Below, in pieces: positions 1 to 8,881 of a stretch of 64,000 bases of DNA. A program made the translations under genes and the position numbers. The stretch covers positions 62,001 to 126,000 of the forward strand of contig JAJZBM010000004.1 in NCBI GenBank assembly GCA_021798915.1, given 5' to 3'. The notes under the pieces are model-generated. The model had not been told where the DNA came from and did not search any database. It saw only the letters and a program-made list of their open reading frames with translations. The stretch is from Pseudomonadota bacterium (lineage in GTDB: Bacteria; Pseudomonadota; Alphaproteobacteria; Acetobacterales; Acetobacteraceae). Positions within the stretch are counted from its first letter, which is position 1; each line of letters opens with the position of its first letter.

Positions 1-42
1 CCGGCGGGTGCGAAGGCGGATCGGGCCCGCCCATAACCGCGA

Positions 43-1044
43 TCAGATCACCTGAAACCCGGCCCAGAACGGATCACGCGGATCGACGAAGAGCGTATTG
101 AGCCCGTGCAGACGGGCCCAGCCGGCGACGCTCGGGTGGATCGCCGCGTGGCCGGCGAGCGTCGTTTGCCCCTCGACGCGGCCCTCGAACAATGAGCCGA
201 TGATGCTCTCGTGGATGAAATCCTCGCCGACGCGAAGCCGCCCGCGCGCCACCAATTGCGCCATCCGCGCCGAGGTGCCGGTGCCACAGGGCGAGCGGTC
301 GATGCCCCGCGCGCCATAGAACACCGCGTTCCGCGCCGCCGCGCGCGGATCGCGCGGCGCGCCCGCCCAGAGGATGTGGGAGACACCGCGGATCGTCGGA
401 TCGTCGGGGTGGATGACGGTCGCGGCGCGGTTGACGGCATCGCGCAACGCCGGGCTCAGGCGGAGGATATCATCGGCCGAGAGTGCCTCAAGCCCTTCAT
501 AGCCCGGCTGCTTTTCGACGATCGCATAGAAATTGCCGCCATAGGCGATATCGACGGTGATTTCGCCCAAGCCCGGACATTCGACCCGGAGATCGGCTAC
601 GGCGAGATAGGAGGGGACGTTGTGGAGGCGCACCGCCTCGATGAACCGCCCCTCGCGCCGATATTGCGCAACCACCCGCCCGGCCGGCGCATCCAGCGCC
701 ACCTCACCCGCCCGCGCCGGGGTGATGAGGCCGTGTTCGAGCGCCATGGTCACCGTCCCGATGGTGCCGTGGCCGCACATCGGCAGCGCCCCGGAGACCT
801 CGATGAACAGGATCGCGGCGTCGCAATCGGCGCGGAGCGGCGGGTAGAGGATGGCGCCGGACATCACGTCATGCCCGCGCGGCTCGAACATCAGGGCGCG
901 GCGGATCCAGTCGAAACGGGCGATGAAATCGGCGCGTCTGTCGCTCATCGTCGCCCCGACGAGCGGCGGCGCACCGCCTGCGACGAGCCGGACCGGGTTG
1001 CCGCAGGTATGGCCGTCGAGGCAGAAGAAGCTATGCGGCTCCAT
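43..1044 (-). CDS. 4-hydroxyproline 2-epimerase (proline racemase family)
   Basis: A 333-residue member of the proline racemase family, cofactor-independent enzymes that invert the alpha carbon of (hydroxy)proline with two facing cysteines. Both are visible: Cys90 in MCGHGTIG and Cys253 in SPCGTGTSA. Retention of both separates it from the trans-3-hydroxy-L-proline dehydratases, which replace one Cys with Thr. Length is normal. The ATG lies 9 nt downstream of the murA stop, so the two are probably co-transcribed. The usual partners of trans-4-hydroxyproline breakdown (D-hydroxyproline oxidase, deaminase, dehydrogenase) are not in the window. Proline racemase itself is a possible alternative activity. 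Confidence 0.85.
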   Translation of the reverse strand: MEPHSFFCLDGHTCGNPVRLVAGGAPPLVGATMSDRRADFIARFDWIRRALMFEPRGHDVMSGAILYPPLRADCDAAILFIEVSGALPMCGHGTIGTVTMALEHGLITPARAGEVALDAPAGRVVAQYRREGRFIEAVRLHNVPSYLAVADLRVECPGLGEITVDIAYGGNFYAIVEKQPGYEGLEALSADDILRLSPALRDAVNRAATVIHPDDPTIRGVSHILWAGAPRDPRAAARNAVFYGARGIDRSPCGTGTSARMAQLVARGRLRVGEDFIHESIIGSLFEGRVEGQTTLAGHAAIHPSVAGWARLHGLNTLFVDPRDPFWAGFQVI

Positions 1045-1053
1045 CGCCCGGGT

Positions 1054-2307
1054 TCACCCGGCGATCCGCTCGATCGCGGCGCCGCAGCCGGCGAGCTTCT
1101 CGACCAGCGCCTCATAGCCGCGATCGAGGTGATAGACGCGGTTGACGAGGGTCTCGCCGCGCGCAGCGAGGCCAGCCAGCACCAGCGAGACCGAGGCGCG
1201 GAGATCGGTCGCCATCACCGGCGCGCCGGAAAGCGCGCCAACCCCGCGCACGATCGCCGAGGCGCCATGGACATTGATCCGCGCCCCCATCCGGTTGAGT
1301 TCGGGGACATGCATGAAGCGGTTCTCGAAAATCGTCTCGGTGATCATCGCCGCCCCCTCGGCGACCGCCATCAGCGCCATGAATTGCGCCTGCATGTCGG
1401 TCGGAAAGCCGGGATAAGGCTCGGTCATCACATCGACGCCGGCAAGCCTTCCGGCGCGCCGGGCGCGGAGGCCGGACTCCGTCTCCTCGATCACCATGCC
1501 GGCCTCGACGAGCCGGCGGATGAGCGCCGCGAGATGCGTCGCCTCGCCGCCCGTGAGCAGGAGTTCGCCGCCGGTGACGCCGACCGCGCAGAGATAGGTG
1601 CCGGTCTCGATGCGGTCGGGCAGGATCTTATGGGTCGCGCCATGAAGCGCGGGGACGCCGGTGATCACCAGCCGGTCGCCGCCGATCCCGCTGATCTCCG
1701 CCCCCATGGCCTTGAGGCAGGCGGCGAGATCGCCGATTTCGGGCTCGCGCGCGGCATTGGCGATGATCGTCTCGCCCTCGGCCAGCGTCGCCGCCATCAG
1801 CAGATTTTCGGTGGCCCCCACGGATGGGAACGCCAGCACGATCTCCGCGCCGCGCAGCCGGCCACGCACCCGGGCATCGATATAGCCGCTCTCGAGCCGG
1901 ATCTCGGCCCCCATCTGCTCGAGCCCCTTGAGATGGAGATCGACCGGGCGCGTTCCGATGGCGCAGCCGCCGGGGAGCGAGACCCGCGCCTCGCCACAGC
2001 GCGCGAGGAGCGGCCCGAGCACCAGCACCGAGGCGCGCATCCGCCGCACGATGTCATAAGGCGCCTCGGTGCTGGTGATCCGCCCGCCGATCGCAAACCG
2101 CCGCCCCTCGCGTTCCGGCGTGAGGCCGGCCTCGGCAAGGAGGCTCGCCATGGTGTCGATATCGGCGAGCTGCGGGACGTTCTCCAGCACCAGACGCGCC
2201 TCGGTCAGCAGCCCCGCCGCCATCAGCGGCAGCGCCGCGTTCTTGGCGCCGCCGATCGCCAGCCGGCCTTCGAGTGGCCGGCCACCACGGATCAGGATGC
2301 GATCCAT
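1054..2307 (-). CDS. murA: UDP-N-acetylglucosamine 1-carboxyvinyltransferase
   Basis: Catalyses the first committed step of peptidoglycan synthesis in the cytosol, transfer of enolpyruvate from PEP to UDP-GlcNAc. The 417-residue protein is full length. It carries the N-terminal GAKNAALP motif with the conserved Lys22-Asn23 pair, and the flexible catalytic loop with Cys115 in [11 protein letters not shown], the same numbering as in E. coli and the residue targeted by fosfomycin. The ATG at 2307 is the natural start, since the protein begins MDRILIRGG as in homologues. No strong ribosome binding site is seen, and a T/A-rich inverted repeat sits 25 bases upstream. The hydroxyproline epimerase follows after 9 nt. 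Confidence 0.97.
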   Translation of the reverse strand: MDRILIRGGRPLEGRLAIGGAKNAALPLMAAGLLTEARLVLENVPQLADIDTMASLLAEAGLTPEREGRRFAIGGRITSTEAPYDIVRRMRASVLVLGPLLARCGEARVSLPGGCAIGTRPVDLHLKGLEQMGAEIRLESGYIDARVRGRLRGAEIVLAFPSVGATENLLMAATLAEGETIIANAAREPEIGDLAACLKAMGAEISGIGGDRLVITGVPALHGATHKILPDRIETGTYLCAVGVTGGELLLTGGEATHLAALIRRLVEAGMVIEETESGLRARRAGRLAGVDVMTEPYPGFPTDMQAQFMALMAVAEGAAMITETIFENRFMHVPELNRMGARINVHGASAIVRGVGALSGAPVMATDLRASVSLVLAGLAARGETLVNRVYHLDRGYEALVEKLAGCGAAIERIAG

Positions 2308-2331
2308 GCCGGCCGCGTCCGATCAGAAGAC

Positions 2332-2355
2332 GGTTCTTTTTTGAAAAAAAGAACC
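2332..2355. repeat. T/A-rich palindrome, repeat family copy 1
   Basis: An inverted repeat of GGTTCTTTTTT, a short spacer and AAAAAAGAACC. It lies between the reductase ending at 2501 and the murA start at 2307, both on the minus strand. The same palindrome core recurs near 13.26, 25.67, 42.72 and 61.51 kb. This copy lacks the G/C-rich companion hairpin found beside three of the others. It could terminate reductase transcription or lie in the murA leader. Apart from it, the 193-base gap 2308-2500 shows nothing recognisable. Confidence 0.7.
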
Positions 2356-2500
2356 GAAAAACTCTCCATTTGGTCTCCGCGCGGCGGACACAGCCATATG
2401 ATGTCTGGCAAGATTTCAGCCTCGGCCTGATCGCTCTCTGCCGCATCCTCTATCACCGCAACGCCATCGCTGAAAAGGCCGCACCCTCACCCCGTCCTGC

Positions 2501-3595
2501 TCACGCCGCAGCCGGAGGCAGGTATTTTCGCGCCTGCATCTCGCCGAGCCAGAAGACCAGTGATTGTTCGGTATCGATGCAATCGCCAAACCCGGCCTCC
2601 CGGATCTTGATGGTGCTGAGCAGCGAGGCGGTGGAATGGGGCCGCGAGAACGCGAAATCGGCGAATTGCCAGGAGGAACCGACCAGGTGCTCCAGCGATA
2701 CCGGCGCAAGGTCATACCGTGCCGCCAGTCTCTGCCAGGTCGCCGCGTGGCCGGGCATGACGCGCGCGAGCGGCATCGCCTGCGGCAGGCCAACCGGAAT
2801 TGCGAAGAGACGCGCAATCGCCGGCCATAGACTCTCCCAAGTGAAGACATCGCCATTGGTGATATTGAAGGTCTGATTGAACGCCGCCGGCGTGCCCGCC
2901 GCCCAGAAAATCGCGGCGGCGAGGAGGCGCGCATCGGTCGCTTCCGTCACCCGGGTTCCGGTTCCGGGATAGACCAGCGGCAGGCCGAGTTCACGGCTGA
3001 TCGCCGCATAAGCACCAATCGCGGCGATCATGTTCATCATGCTGCCCAAAGCGAAACCAAAAATCACCTGCGGGCGGAAAATCGTCCATCCCCAGGCTTT
3101 GCCGACTTGCCGCGCGGCGAGAAAATCCTCCTGCTCCCAATAGAAATTGGGGTGGATATGCCGCGGCGCGCGCTCACGCCCCGGCACGCTGATCTGTCCG
3201 AGATGCACACCATAGGCCTTGGCCCCTTGCAGAAGCGTCACATGGCGGAGCCCCGGATTGTTCGGCTCGATCGCCGTCATCAGGTTGACGAGCATACCGA
3301 GGTTGGTCGCGATCTGATCACCTTCGAGCCAGCCTTGCGTGAGATCGGGTTTTTCAAACAGCGCCGCATAGACGATACGGGTGACGTTGCCGAGAGCGCC
3401 GAGCCGCCCTTCACAGGACGCGGCGTCGGCGAGATCGACGGCGATGTGCGCGGCCCCGGTCTCCGGCACCGGCGCCTTGCGCGAAAGCCCGATGACATCC
3501 CATCCGCCGCGCGTGAGGTAATGCCGGATCACCGCGCGCCCGATCAGCCCGCCCGCACCGGCAACGAGAACGGTTCCATTCGCCGCCATGGCCAT
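2501..3595 (-). CDS. PRISE-type NAD(P)-dependent enone reductase (atypical SDR)
   Basis: A 364-residue short-chain dehydrogenase of the progesterone 5-beta-reductase/iridoid synthase-like (PRISE) group, which reduces 1,4-enones. The N-terminal Rossmann motif is GAGGLIG (residues 13-19). The group's distinctive active-site sequence appears as NFYWEQEDF, with candidate catalytic Tyr152, and GAKAYG with Lys126. There is no classical YxxxK. Two in-frame ATGs exist (3595 and 3589); the AAGGGAGAG ribosome site sits better for 3589. It is transcribed divergently from a Liv-type transporter operon starting at 3732, so the pair may share regulation. Substrate unknown. Confidence 0.8.
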   Translation of the reverse strand: MAMAANGTVLVAGAGGLIGRAVIRHYLTRGGWDVIGLSRKAPVPETGAAHIAVDLADAASCEGRLGALGNVTRIVYAALFEKPDLTQGWLEGDQIATNLGMLVNLMTAIEPNNPGLRHVTLLQGAKAYGVHLGQISVPGRERAPRHIHPNFYWEQEDFLAARQVGKAWGWTIFRPQVIFGFALGSMMNMIAAIGAYAAISRELGLPLVYPGTGTRVTEATDARLLAAAIFWAAGTPAAFNQTFNITNGDVFTWESLWPAIARLFAIPVGLPQAMPLARVMPGHAATWQRLAARYDLAPVSLEHLVGSSWQFADFAFSRPHSTASLLSTIKIREAGFGDCIDTEQSLVFWLGEMQARKYLPPAAA

Positions 3596-3731
3596 CTCTC
3601 CCTTTCTCCGGGCATATTTCCCAGTATACTACGCGGGCATTGCGGTCGAACAAGCCGCCACGTGGCCGGTGCGGACACCTGAAACCATCTCGCGAGCCCT
3701 TGTGGCATCGCGCAAACAAAGGGGGGATTGC

Positions 3732-4871
3732 ATGGTTACCAGAAGACATTTCATTGCAGGATCGACACTATCTGTGGCGGCACCGAGACTCGCGCACGCC
3801 GCCACGCCGATCGGAATCGGGGTCATCATTCCGCTCAGCGGTGGCGCCGGCCGGCAGGGGCAGGACGTCGCCAACGCCGTGCAATGCATGGCAACGCTGA
3901 TCAACGATGCAGGCGGGGTCTTGGGCCGGCGGCTCGAATTGCTGATACGGGATGATGAGAGCACACCCGCGATCGGTGTCGCCAAGGCGAACGAGCTTGC
4001 CTCCGCCGGCGTCGCCGTCGTGCTGGAGGGGTGGAACAGCCCGGTGACTTTGGCGATGCAGCCGATCCTCGCCCGTGCCGACGTTCTCGACATCACGATG
4101 ATCTCCAAGGCCGATCCGATTCTGGCGAGCGCCGCAAACCCGCTCGCCATCCGCCTGAACAGCGCGAACGCGCAGGACGCCAAGGTCATCGCCGATTATC
4201 TGAAATCGCGCATGAACGCCGGCCGTCTCGTCTTCGTCACCGAAAACGACGCCTACGGCAACGGTGCGCAGCACGGCATCGAGGAGGAGACCAAGCGCCT
4301 CGGGCTCTCCTATGACATCGTCAAAACCTTGAAATTTCCCTTCCCGCAAACCGATTTCCGGGTCGAGGTGACCAGCATTCATGATGCGAAACCCGATGCC
4401 GTCATCGTCATCGATGCCAATGAGGGCGCCGGACTTCCAGCCTTCCTGCAGCAATACGTGCAAGCAAGAATAGATGCGCCGCTCATCTGCACGGTCGGCA
4501 CGGTGAGCCCGAGTGTCATCGAAACCGCCGGCGCGGCGGCCAATGGCCTGATCAGCGCCGATATCTATTTCCCCGAGACCGAGCCTTTCGCGAGCAATCG
4601 GGAGAATCAGCGTTTCGTCGCGCAGATGCAAAAACAGTTCAAGACCATGCCGGATAAATACATGGCCCTCGGCGCCGCCGCGCTGCAGGTCTGGGCGAAG
4701 GCCGCGGCGAAGGTCGGCAGCCTCGATCGCAAAGCGGTTGCGGAGGCGATCCGCGGCCAGGACATTCCCGGCACCATTTTCGGTGATGTGCGGTTCAGTG
4801 CTGATGGCCAGATGGCCCATCATTACGCGATCTTCACGGTCAGGGCCGGAAAAATTGTCGTCGCGGGATGA
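3732..4871 (+). CDS. Liv-type ABC transporter substrate-binding protein
   Basis: Periplasmic binding protein of the branched-chain amino acid/amide (HAAT, type I) family, 379 residues. It opens with a twin-arginine-like signal, MVTRRHFIAGST..., with likely cleavage after LAHA, then GIGVIIPLSGGAG, the typical first strand of the family. The ATG at 3732 follows an excellent AAAGGGGGG ribosome site; the frame is open further upstream but without a comparable start. It is the first gene of a five-gene operon with both ATPases and both permeases. The ligand is not deducible; family ligands include branched amino acids, urea, amides and aromatic acids. Confidence 0.9.
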   Translation: MVTRRHFIAGSTLSVAAPRLAHAATPIGIGVIIPLSGGAGRQGQDVANAVQCMATLINDAGGVLGRRLELLIRDDESTPAIGVAKANELASAGVAVVLEGWNSPVTLAMQPILARADVLDITMISKADPILASAANPLAIRLNSANAQDAKVIADYLKSRMNAGRLVFVTENDAYGNGAQHGIEEETKRLGLSYDIVKTLKFPFPQTDFRVEVTSIHDAKPDAVIVIDANEGAGLPAFLQQYVQARIDAPLICTVGTVSPSVIETAGAAANGLISADIYFPETEPFASNRENQRFVAQMQKQFKTMPDKYMALGAAALQVWAKAAAKVGSLDRKAVAEAIRGQDIPGTIFGDVRFSADGQMAHHYAIFTVRAGKIVVAG

Positions 4872-5634
4872 GCCGCCGGCCTTCGCCGCCGACCGGCTTT
4901 CGGTCCGCTTCGGCGGATTCCACGCCCTGCGCGAGGTTTCATGGTCGGTCCGCCGCGGCCAGATCCTCGGCATCATCGGCCCGAATGGTGCCGGCAAGAG
5001 CACCTGCTTTCTGGCCGCGACCAATATGGTGACGCATAACGGCCGGCTCATGCTGGACGGAATCGATGTCACAGCACTACCCGCGCATCACCTGCCGCGG
5101 CGTGGCCTTCGCCGGACGTTTCAACAAAACGCGTTCTTCGATGGCATGAGTGTTTTGGAAAACATGATGGGCGCCCTCGTCGAGCATAGGCCGAGTTCGC
5201 TGGCAGGATCCGTGTTTCTGCCCTGGCGCGAACGCCGCGTGCGGCGCACGATCGAAGCGGAGGCGGACGCGCATCTGCAGCGCTATCACGTTCCGCGGGC
5301 TTTGCATCGGCATCTGCCGGGCGAACTTTCGTACGGGACGCAGCGGATGCTCTCGATCGCCCTCGCCGCCGCGCCCGGCGCGCGCGTCGTGCTGCTCGAC
5401 GAACCGGCGGCGGGGCTCGGCGGGCCGGACATGCTCGCGCTTCGCGACGTTCTGATGCGCATGCGCGCGGAGGGTCTCGCCATCGCCCTCATCGAACACC
5501 ACATGGATCTCGTCATGCGCCTTGCCGACGAAATCGTGGTCTTCGATCTCGGACAGGTGATTGCGCATGGGACGCCGGCGCAAATCCAGAGCGACAGGCG
5601 GGTCATCGCGGCCTATCTCGGGCAGGCGGCATGA
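4855..5634 (+). CDS. Liv-type ABC transporter ATP-binding protein (LivG-like)
   Basis: Cytoplasmic ATPase of a Liv-type importer. It carries Walker A GPNGAGKST, a slightly divergent signature LSYGTQRML in place of LSGGQ, and Walker B VVLLDEPAAGL followed by the H-loop LIEHHMD. The start is uncertain. The reading frame overlaps the end of the binding-protein gene, and the best candidate is a TTG at 4855 giving about 259 residues; the nearest upstream alternatives (GTG 4783, ATG 4738) would add residues unlike any LivG. The 3' end overlaps the next gene by ATGA, which implies translational coupling. Confidence 0.9.
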   Translation: MSSRDEPPAFAADRLSVRFGGFHALREVSWSVRRGQILGIIGPNGAGKSTCFLAATNMVTHNGRLMLDGIDVTALPAHHLPRRGLRRTFQQNAFFDGMSVLENMMGALVEHRPSSLAGSVFLPWRERRVRRTIEAEADAHLQRYHVPRALHRHLPGELSYGTQRMLSIALAAAPGARVVLLDEPAAGLGGPDMLALRDVLMRMRAEGLAIALIEHHMDLVMRLADEIVVFDLGQVIAHGTPAQIQSDRRVIAAYLGQAA

Positions 5635-6359
5635 GCGCGCGATTAGAGATACGTGATCTCCGCGTCGCCTATGATCGTAACCTCGCCGTCTCCATCGCGC
5701 ATCTCACGGTCGAGCCCGGCACACTCGCCGCCGTGATCGGCGCCAATGGCGCGGGCAAATCGACGCTGATCAACGCCATCGCCAATTGGTCGCGCGCCGC
5801 GCCCCGCCTGAGCGGCGAGATTCTGATCGATGGCCACGCGATCGCCGACAAGCCCGCCGATCTTCTTGCACGAAAGGGCGTGGTTCTGGTCCCGGAAGGA
5901 CGCGGCGTGTTCATGGGTCTCACGGTCGAGGAAAATCTGCGCGCCGGAACCCCGGCCGTGACCGCCGGCGGCAGAGCCTATTCCCTTGCCGATATCTACA
6001 CGCTCTTTCCCAGGCTTCGCGAGCGTGGCACCACCCCCGGCGGCGCGCTGAGCGGCGGGGAGCGCCAGATGCTGGCGATTGGCCGCGCACTCCGAATGGC
6101 GCCGCGGTTGCTGCTGCTCGATGAGCCTTCGATCGGTCTCGCGCCGCGCCTCGTATCGCTGCTCCTCGAGACCATCCGTGCGCTCGTCGATCGCGGGCTC
6201 ACGGTATTTCTGGTCGAGCAGAACGTGCCTGCGGCGATGGCGGTGGCTGATCGTCTTTATCTCCTCGAACGGGGGCGCCTCGTTGCGAGCGGCAGCGTCG
6301 CCACGATGAAAGATGATCCTCGTATCATCGAAGCCTATCTCGGAGCACGAGACGGATGA
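5631..6359 (+). CDS. Liv-type ABC transporter ATP-binding protein (LivF-like)
   Basis: The second ATPase of the importer, 242 residues. Walker A is GANGAGKST, the signature LSGGERQML, and Walker B LLLLDEPSIGLAP, followed by FLVEQN (H-loop region), the classic LivF pattern. Its ATG overlaps the preceding TGA, and its own stop overlaps the livH start in the same way. It is expected to heterodimerise with the product of 4855-5634. Confidence 0.92.
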   Translation: MSARLEIRDLRVAYDRNLAVSIAHLTVEPGTLAAVIGANGAGKSTLINAIANWSRAAPRLSGEILIDGHAIADKPADLLARKGVVLVPEGRGVFMGLTVEENLRAGTPAVTAGGRAYSLADIYTLFPRLRERGTTPGGALSGGERQMLAIGRALRMAPRLLLLDEPSIGLAPRLVSLLLETIRALVDRGLTVFLVEQNVPAAMAVADRLYLLERGRLVASGSVATMKDDPRIIEAYLGARDG

Positions 6360-7225
6360 ATGTTGCGCAGCAATTGGTGAACGGGATCATCATCGGCCAC
6401 GCCTACGCGCTGGTCGCGGTCGGCTGGACCTTGCTGCTCGGCGCGGCACGGCTGGTGAATTTCGGCCACGGCCAGATTTACATGGTGAGCGCCTTCATCG
6501 CCTGGTGGGTCATGAGCACGACCGGCATGACTTACGCGCTCGCCGTTCCGCTCGCGATACTGGCGAGCGCAGCACTCGGGGCCATCATGCAGCGTTTGTT
6601 CCTGCGCCTGACTTTGTCCCAGGATCTCGTCAATCTCATGATCGCAACGCTCGGTTTCGGGCAGATCCTCGAGGGTGCCGCCGGGCTGGCCTTCGGCCCC
6701 AAGCCCGAGACTCTCATGAGCCCCTTGCAGGCAATGGTTTTTACGCTCGGACCGGTCTGGTTCACCGCGCAGGATGCGCTCACGGTGGCGGCGACCATTC
6801 TCGTTTTTCTTGGTCTTTACCTCGCCCTCAATCGCACCCGCCTCGGCGCCGCGGTACGCATGGCCGCCGAGGATCCGCCGCTCGTCGCCCTCTACGGCAT
6901 TCGGATTGCGCGCGTCTATATGAGTATTTTCGCGTTCGAGGGCGCCGCCGTCGCGTTTGCCGCCGTCCTCATCGCGCCGCGCACGCCGATCCTGACCTCG
7001 ATGGGGTTCGAGCAGGTGGTGATGACCTTCGTGGTCGTGGTGCTCGGCGGGATCGGCAGCGTCGGCGGAAGCTATCTCGCTGGATTGCTGCTCGGCCTAT
7101 TCACGACGTTTTTCAGCGCCCTGGTCTCGCCGGCCTATACCACCGCCTCGGTCTTCGCGCTGCTGATCGCGTTCATGGTTCTGCGGCCAGGCAAACTCGC
7201 CGCGTCGCGGAATTTTGCCCGATGA
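6356..7225 (+). CDS. Liv-type ABC transporter permease (LivH-like)
   Basis: Inner-membrane permease of 289 residues. It has the family opening QQLVNGIIIGHAYALVAVGW and the VNFGHGQIYMV segment that corresponds to the conserved NFAHG motif of LivH. Several hydrophobic helices follow, with VVVVLGGIGSVGGSYLAGLL in the cytoplasmic coupling-helix region. It is translationally coupled to both neighbours through 4-nt overlaps. Confidence 0.92.
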   Translation: MNVAQQLVNGIIIGHAYALVAVGWTLLLGAARLVNFGHGQIYMVSAFIAWWVMSTTGMTYALAVPLAILASAALGAIMQRLFLRLTLSQDLVNLMIATLGFGQILEGAAGLAFGPKPETLMSPLQAMVFTLGPVWFTAQDALTVAATILVFLGLYLALNRTRLGAAVRMAAEDPPLVALYGIRIARVYMSIFAFEGAAVAFAAVLIAPRTPILTSMGFEQVVMTFVVVVLGGIGSVGGSYLAGLLLGLFTTFFSALVSPAYTTASVFALLIAFMVLRPGKLAASRNFAR

Positions 7226-8187
7226 AAACCCTTCCCGCTCCCTTGCGCTTTTTCAGCATCGCTGCCCTCGCGCTTCTCGGCTTTTTTCTGCCGCGCCTTC
7301 TCGGCGGCTCGTCCCATGCGTACGACACATTCGGGATGATCGCGACGTTCAGCGCGATGTCTTACGGGCTCGATATCATTCTTTCCGATCTCGGTGAAAT
7401 CAGCCTCGCCCACAGCGCGTTTTTTGCAACCGGCGCCTATGCGGCGGCGATTCTTTCGGTTCATTACGGGCAAGGGGCCTGGGTTGCGCTGGCGGGCGCG
7501 GTTCTGGCCGCGCTCGCGCTCGCGCTGGTGCTCGGGATGATCACCCTCCGCACCCGCGAATTCGCGTTCTCTCTGGTGACCTACGCCGCCGCCGTGGTTT
7601 GCATGAACATTGCCGCCAACTGGGATTTTCTCGGCGGGTCGGATGGGATCGTCGGCATCCCTCCACTTACGCTCTCGCTAGGCTCGGCGTCCTTCACCGC
7701 AAGTCAGCCGCGGCAATTTTGGCCCTTCGCCTATGTGCTGCTGTTACTCACGCTTTATGTCGTGCATCGCTTCCGCCGCTCGCGCCTCGGGCAGGCGGCG
7801 CTGATGGTGCATATGAACCCACGGCTGGCAAGTATGTGCGGTCTGGCCGGAAACCGAGTGCGGCTCCTGGTTTTCCTCGTCTCGGCACCAATCAGCGCGC
7901 TGGCCGGATGGCTCTATGCGTTTCAGCGTGCCTATGTCGGCACCGATCTGTTCGATACCTATTTCCTGGTCCTGATGCTGACCGGCGTCATTCTCGCCGG
8001 ACGGCGGCTTCTGCTCGGGCCGCTGCTCGGCACCGCCTTGCTGGTGGGGCAGAAAAGCTTCTTCTCGCTCGGCGCCTATGGCGACAAATTGATCCTCGGC
8101 ACGGTTCTGGTCGGCATTCTCTGTTTCTGCCCCAAGGGCCTCGCGAACCTTTGGCGCCGGCGGTCGCACGCGGCAGTGGAGAAATAG
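7222..8187 (+). CDS. Liv-type ABC transporter permease (LivM-like)
   Basis: Inner-membrane permease, 321 residues from the ATG at 7222; the frame is open upstream but that part overlaps livH. Motifs expected of LivM are present: GEISLAHSAFFATGAYAAA and GGSDGIVGIP. It closes the five-gene operon 3732-8187. The 198-base gap to the next gene shows no clear terminator hairpin and ends in the A/T-rich arsR promoter. Confidence 0.9.
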   Translation: MKTLPAPLRFFSIAALALLGFFLPRLLGGSSHAYDTFGMIATFSAMSYGLDIILSDLGEISLAHSAFFATGAYAAAILSVHYGQGAWVALAGAVLAALALALVLGMITLRTREFAFSLVTYAAAVVCMNIAANWDFLGGSDGIVGIPPLTLSLGSASFTASQPRQFWPFAYVLLLLTLYVVHRFRRSRLGQAALMVHMNPRLASMCGLAGNRVRLLVFLVSAPISALAGWLYAFQRAYVGTDLFDTYFLVLMLTGVILAGRRLLLGPLLGTALLVGQKSFFSLGAYGDKLILGTVLVGILCFCPKGLANLWRRRSHAAVEK

Positions 8188-8349
8188 GGTATCGTCAAAG
8201 CAAACTGACCCCAGGATCCAGCGGGCGGTAACTTGCCGGTATGAGCCAGTCGGTGAACCCGACATCGGCCAATCCGGCGCGGTTCACTAGGACTCATCGT
8301 TGGCTTTTTTCGGGGCGACGATTATTAATCTATGTAACTAATTTTATGG

Positions 8350-8378
8350 TTGTGTTCCACCCGCCGCGCTGCTATAGT
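8350..8378 (+). promoter_or_regulatory. Candidate sigma-70-type promoter of the arsR-like gene
   Basis: TTGTGT (8350-8355) and TATAGT (8373-8378) are separated by exactly 17 bases, in an A/T-rich patch that stands out from the surroundings. The predicted transcription start falls at about 8385, essentially on the ATG at 8386, so the mRNA would be leaderless. No ribosome binding site precedes the ATG, which agrees. Confidence 0.5.
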
Positions 8379-8385
8379 CGGCCGC

Positions 8386-8706
8386 ATGGAAACCGACACC
8401 GCCGCCACCGTCTTTGCCGAGCTTGGCAATCGCACGCGCCTCGGCATCCTGCGCTTGCTGATCAAGGCGGGGCATGACGGTTTACCGATCGGCGATATCC
8501 AGGCCCGGCTCGACATTCCGGCATCGACGCTAGCGTTCCACCTTCGCGGTCTCGTCGGCGCCGGGTTGGTGAATCAGGAGAAGCAGGGTCGGATGGTGCT
8601 CTGTCGGCCCCGCCTCGATCGGATCAACGACGCGATTTCCTTCCTCAAGGAGGAATGTTGCCTCGGAATCAGAAAGCCGACGCCCCGGCGCCGAAATGCC
8701 GCATGA
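8386..8706 (+). CDS. ArsR/SmtB-family transcriptional regulator
   Basis: A 106-residue winged-helix repressor. The recognition helix region reads DIPASTLAFHLRGLVGAGLV, the typical ArsR HTH with STLAFHL, followed by the beta-wing. Cys91-Cys92 form a vicinal pair (EECCLG) near the C-terminus, and Cys73 lies in the wing. A C-terminal vicinal Cys pair is known as an As(III)-sensing site in some ArsR proteins, so a thiol-reactive metalloid is the likely inducer; this is inference. The ATG at 8386 appears leaderless. A DMT-family transporter follows in the same direction after 175 bases; no arsenate reductase or ArsB/Acr3 is nearby. Confidence 0.88.
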   Translation: METDTAATVFAELGNRTRLGILRLLIKAGHDGLPIGDIQARLDIPASTLAFHLRGLVGAGLVNQEKQGRMVLCRPRLDRINDAISFLKEECCLGIRKPTPRRRNAA

Positions 8707-8711
8707 GCGTT

Positions 8712-8735
8712 TTTTTGATCAAAAATAACTATAAT
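8712..8735. promoter_or_regulatory. A/T-rich palindrome and TATAAT box upstream of the DMT transporter
   Basis: Just after the arsR-like stop is a perfect 14-base palindrome, TTTTTGATCAAAAA (8712-8725), followed by TATAAT at 8730-8735. No well-spaced -35 box is seen. It could be a repressor operator with a promoter for the transporter, or a short transcriptional pause/terminator. Downstream in the leader is a 7-bp hairpin (CCTGCCG, 5-nt loop, CGGCAGG, 8831-8849). Confidence 0.3.
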
Positions 8736-8881
8736 GCTAGTGATATAGCTTTTCTGGAGAGGGCTATGATGACCCATGGCCTTATCGGAGCGTATAGCGA
8801 CAACGCTGGCAACCGCTCTCGACAAATCGGCCTGCCGTGCCCCGGCAGGCGCGCTGCGACGCCGGCGAAGGGAGACTCGCA

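Noticed and set aside
211-2430. A 739-codon open frame on the plus strand
   Set aside because: It runs antisense to the hydroxyproline epimerase and murA, whose motifs are clear; its translation is low-complexity Arg/Ala/His/Asp-rich. It is an effect of high G+C codon bias. The same holds for long antisense frames at 9923-11959, 16202-18406, 39742-42021 and 52937-54571.
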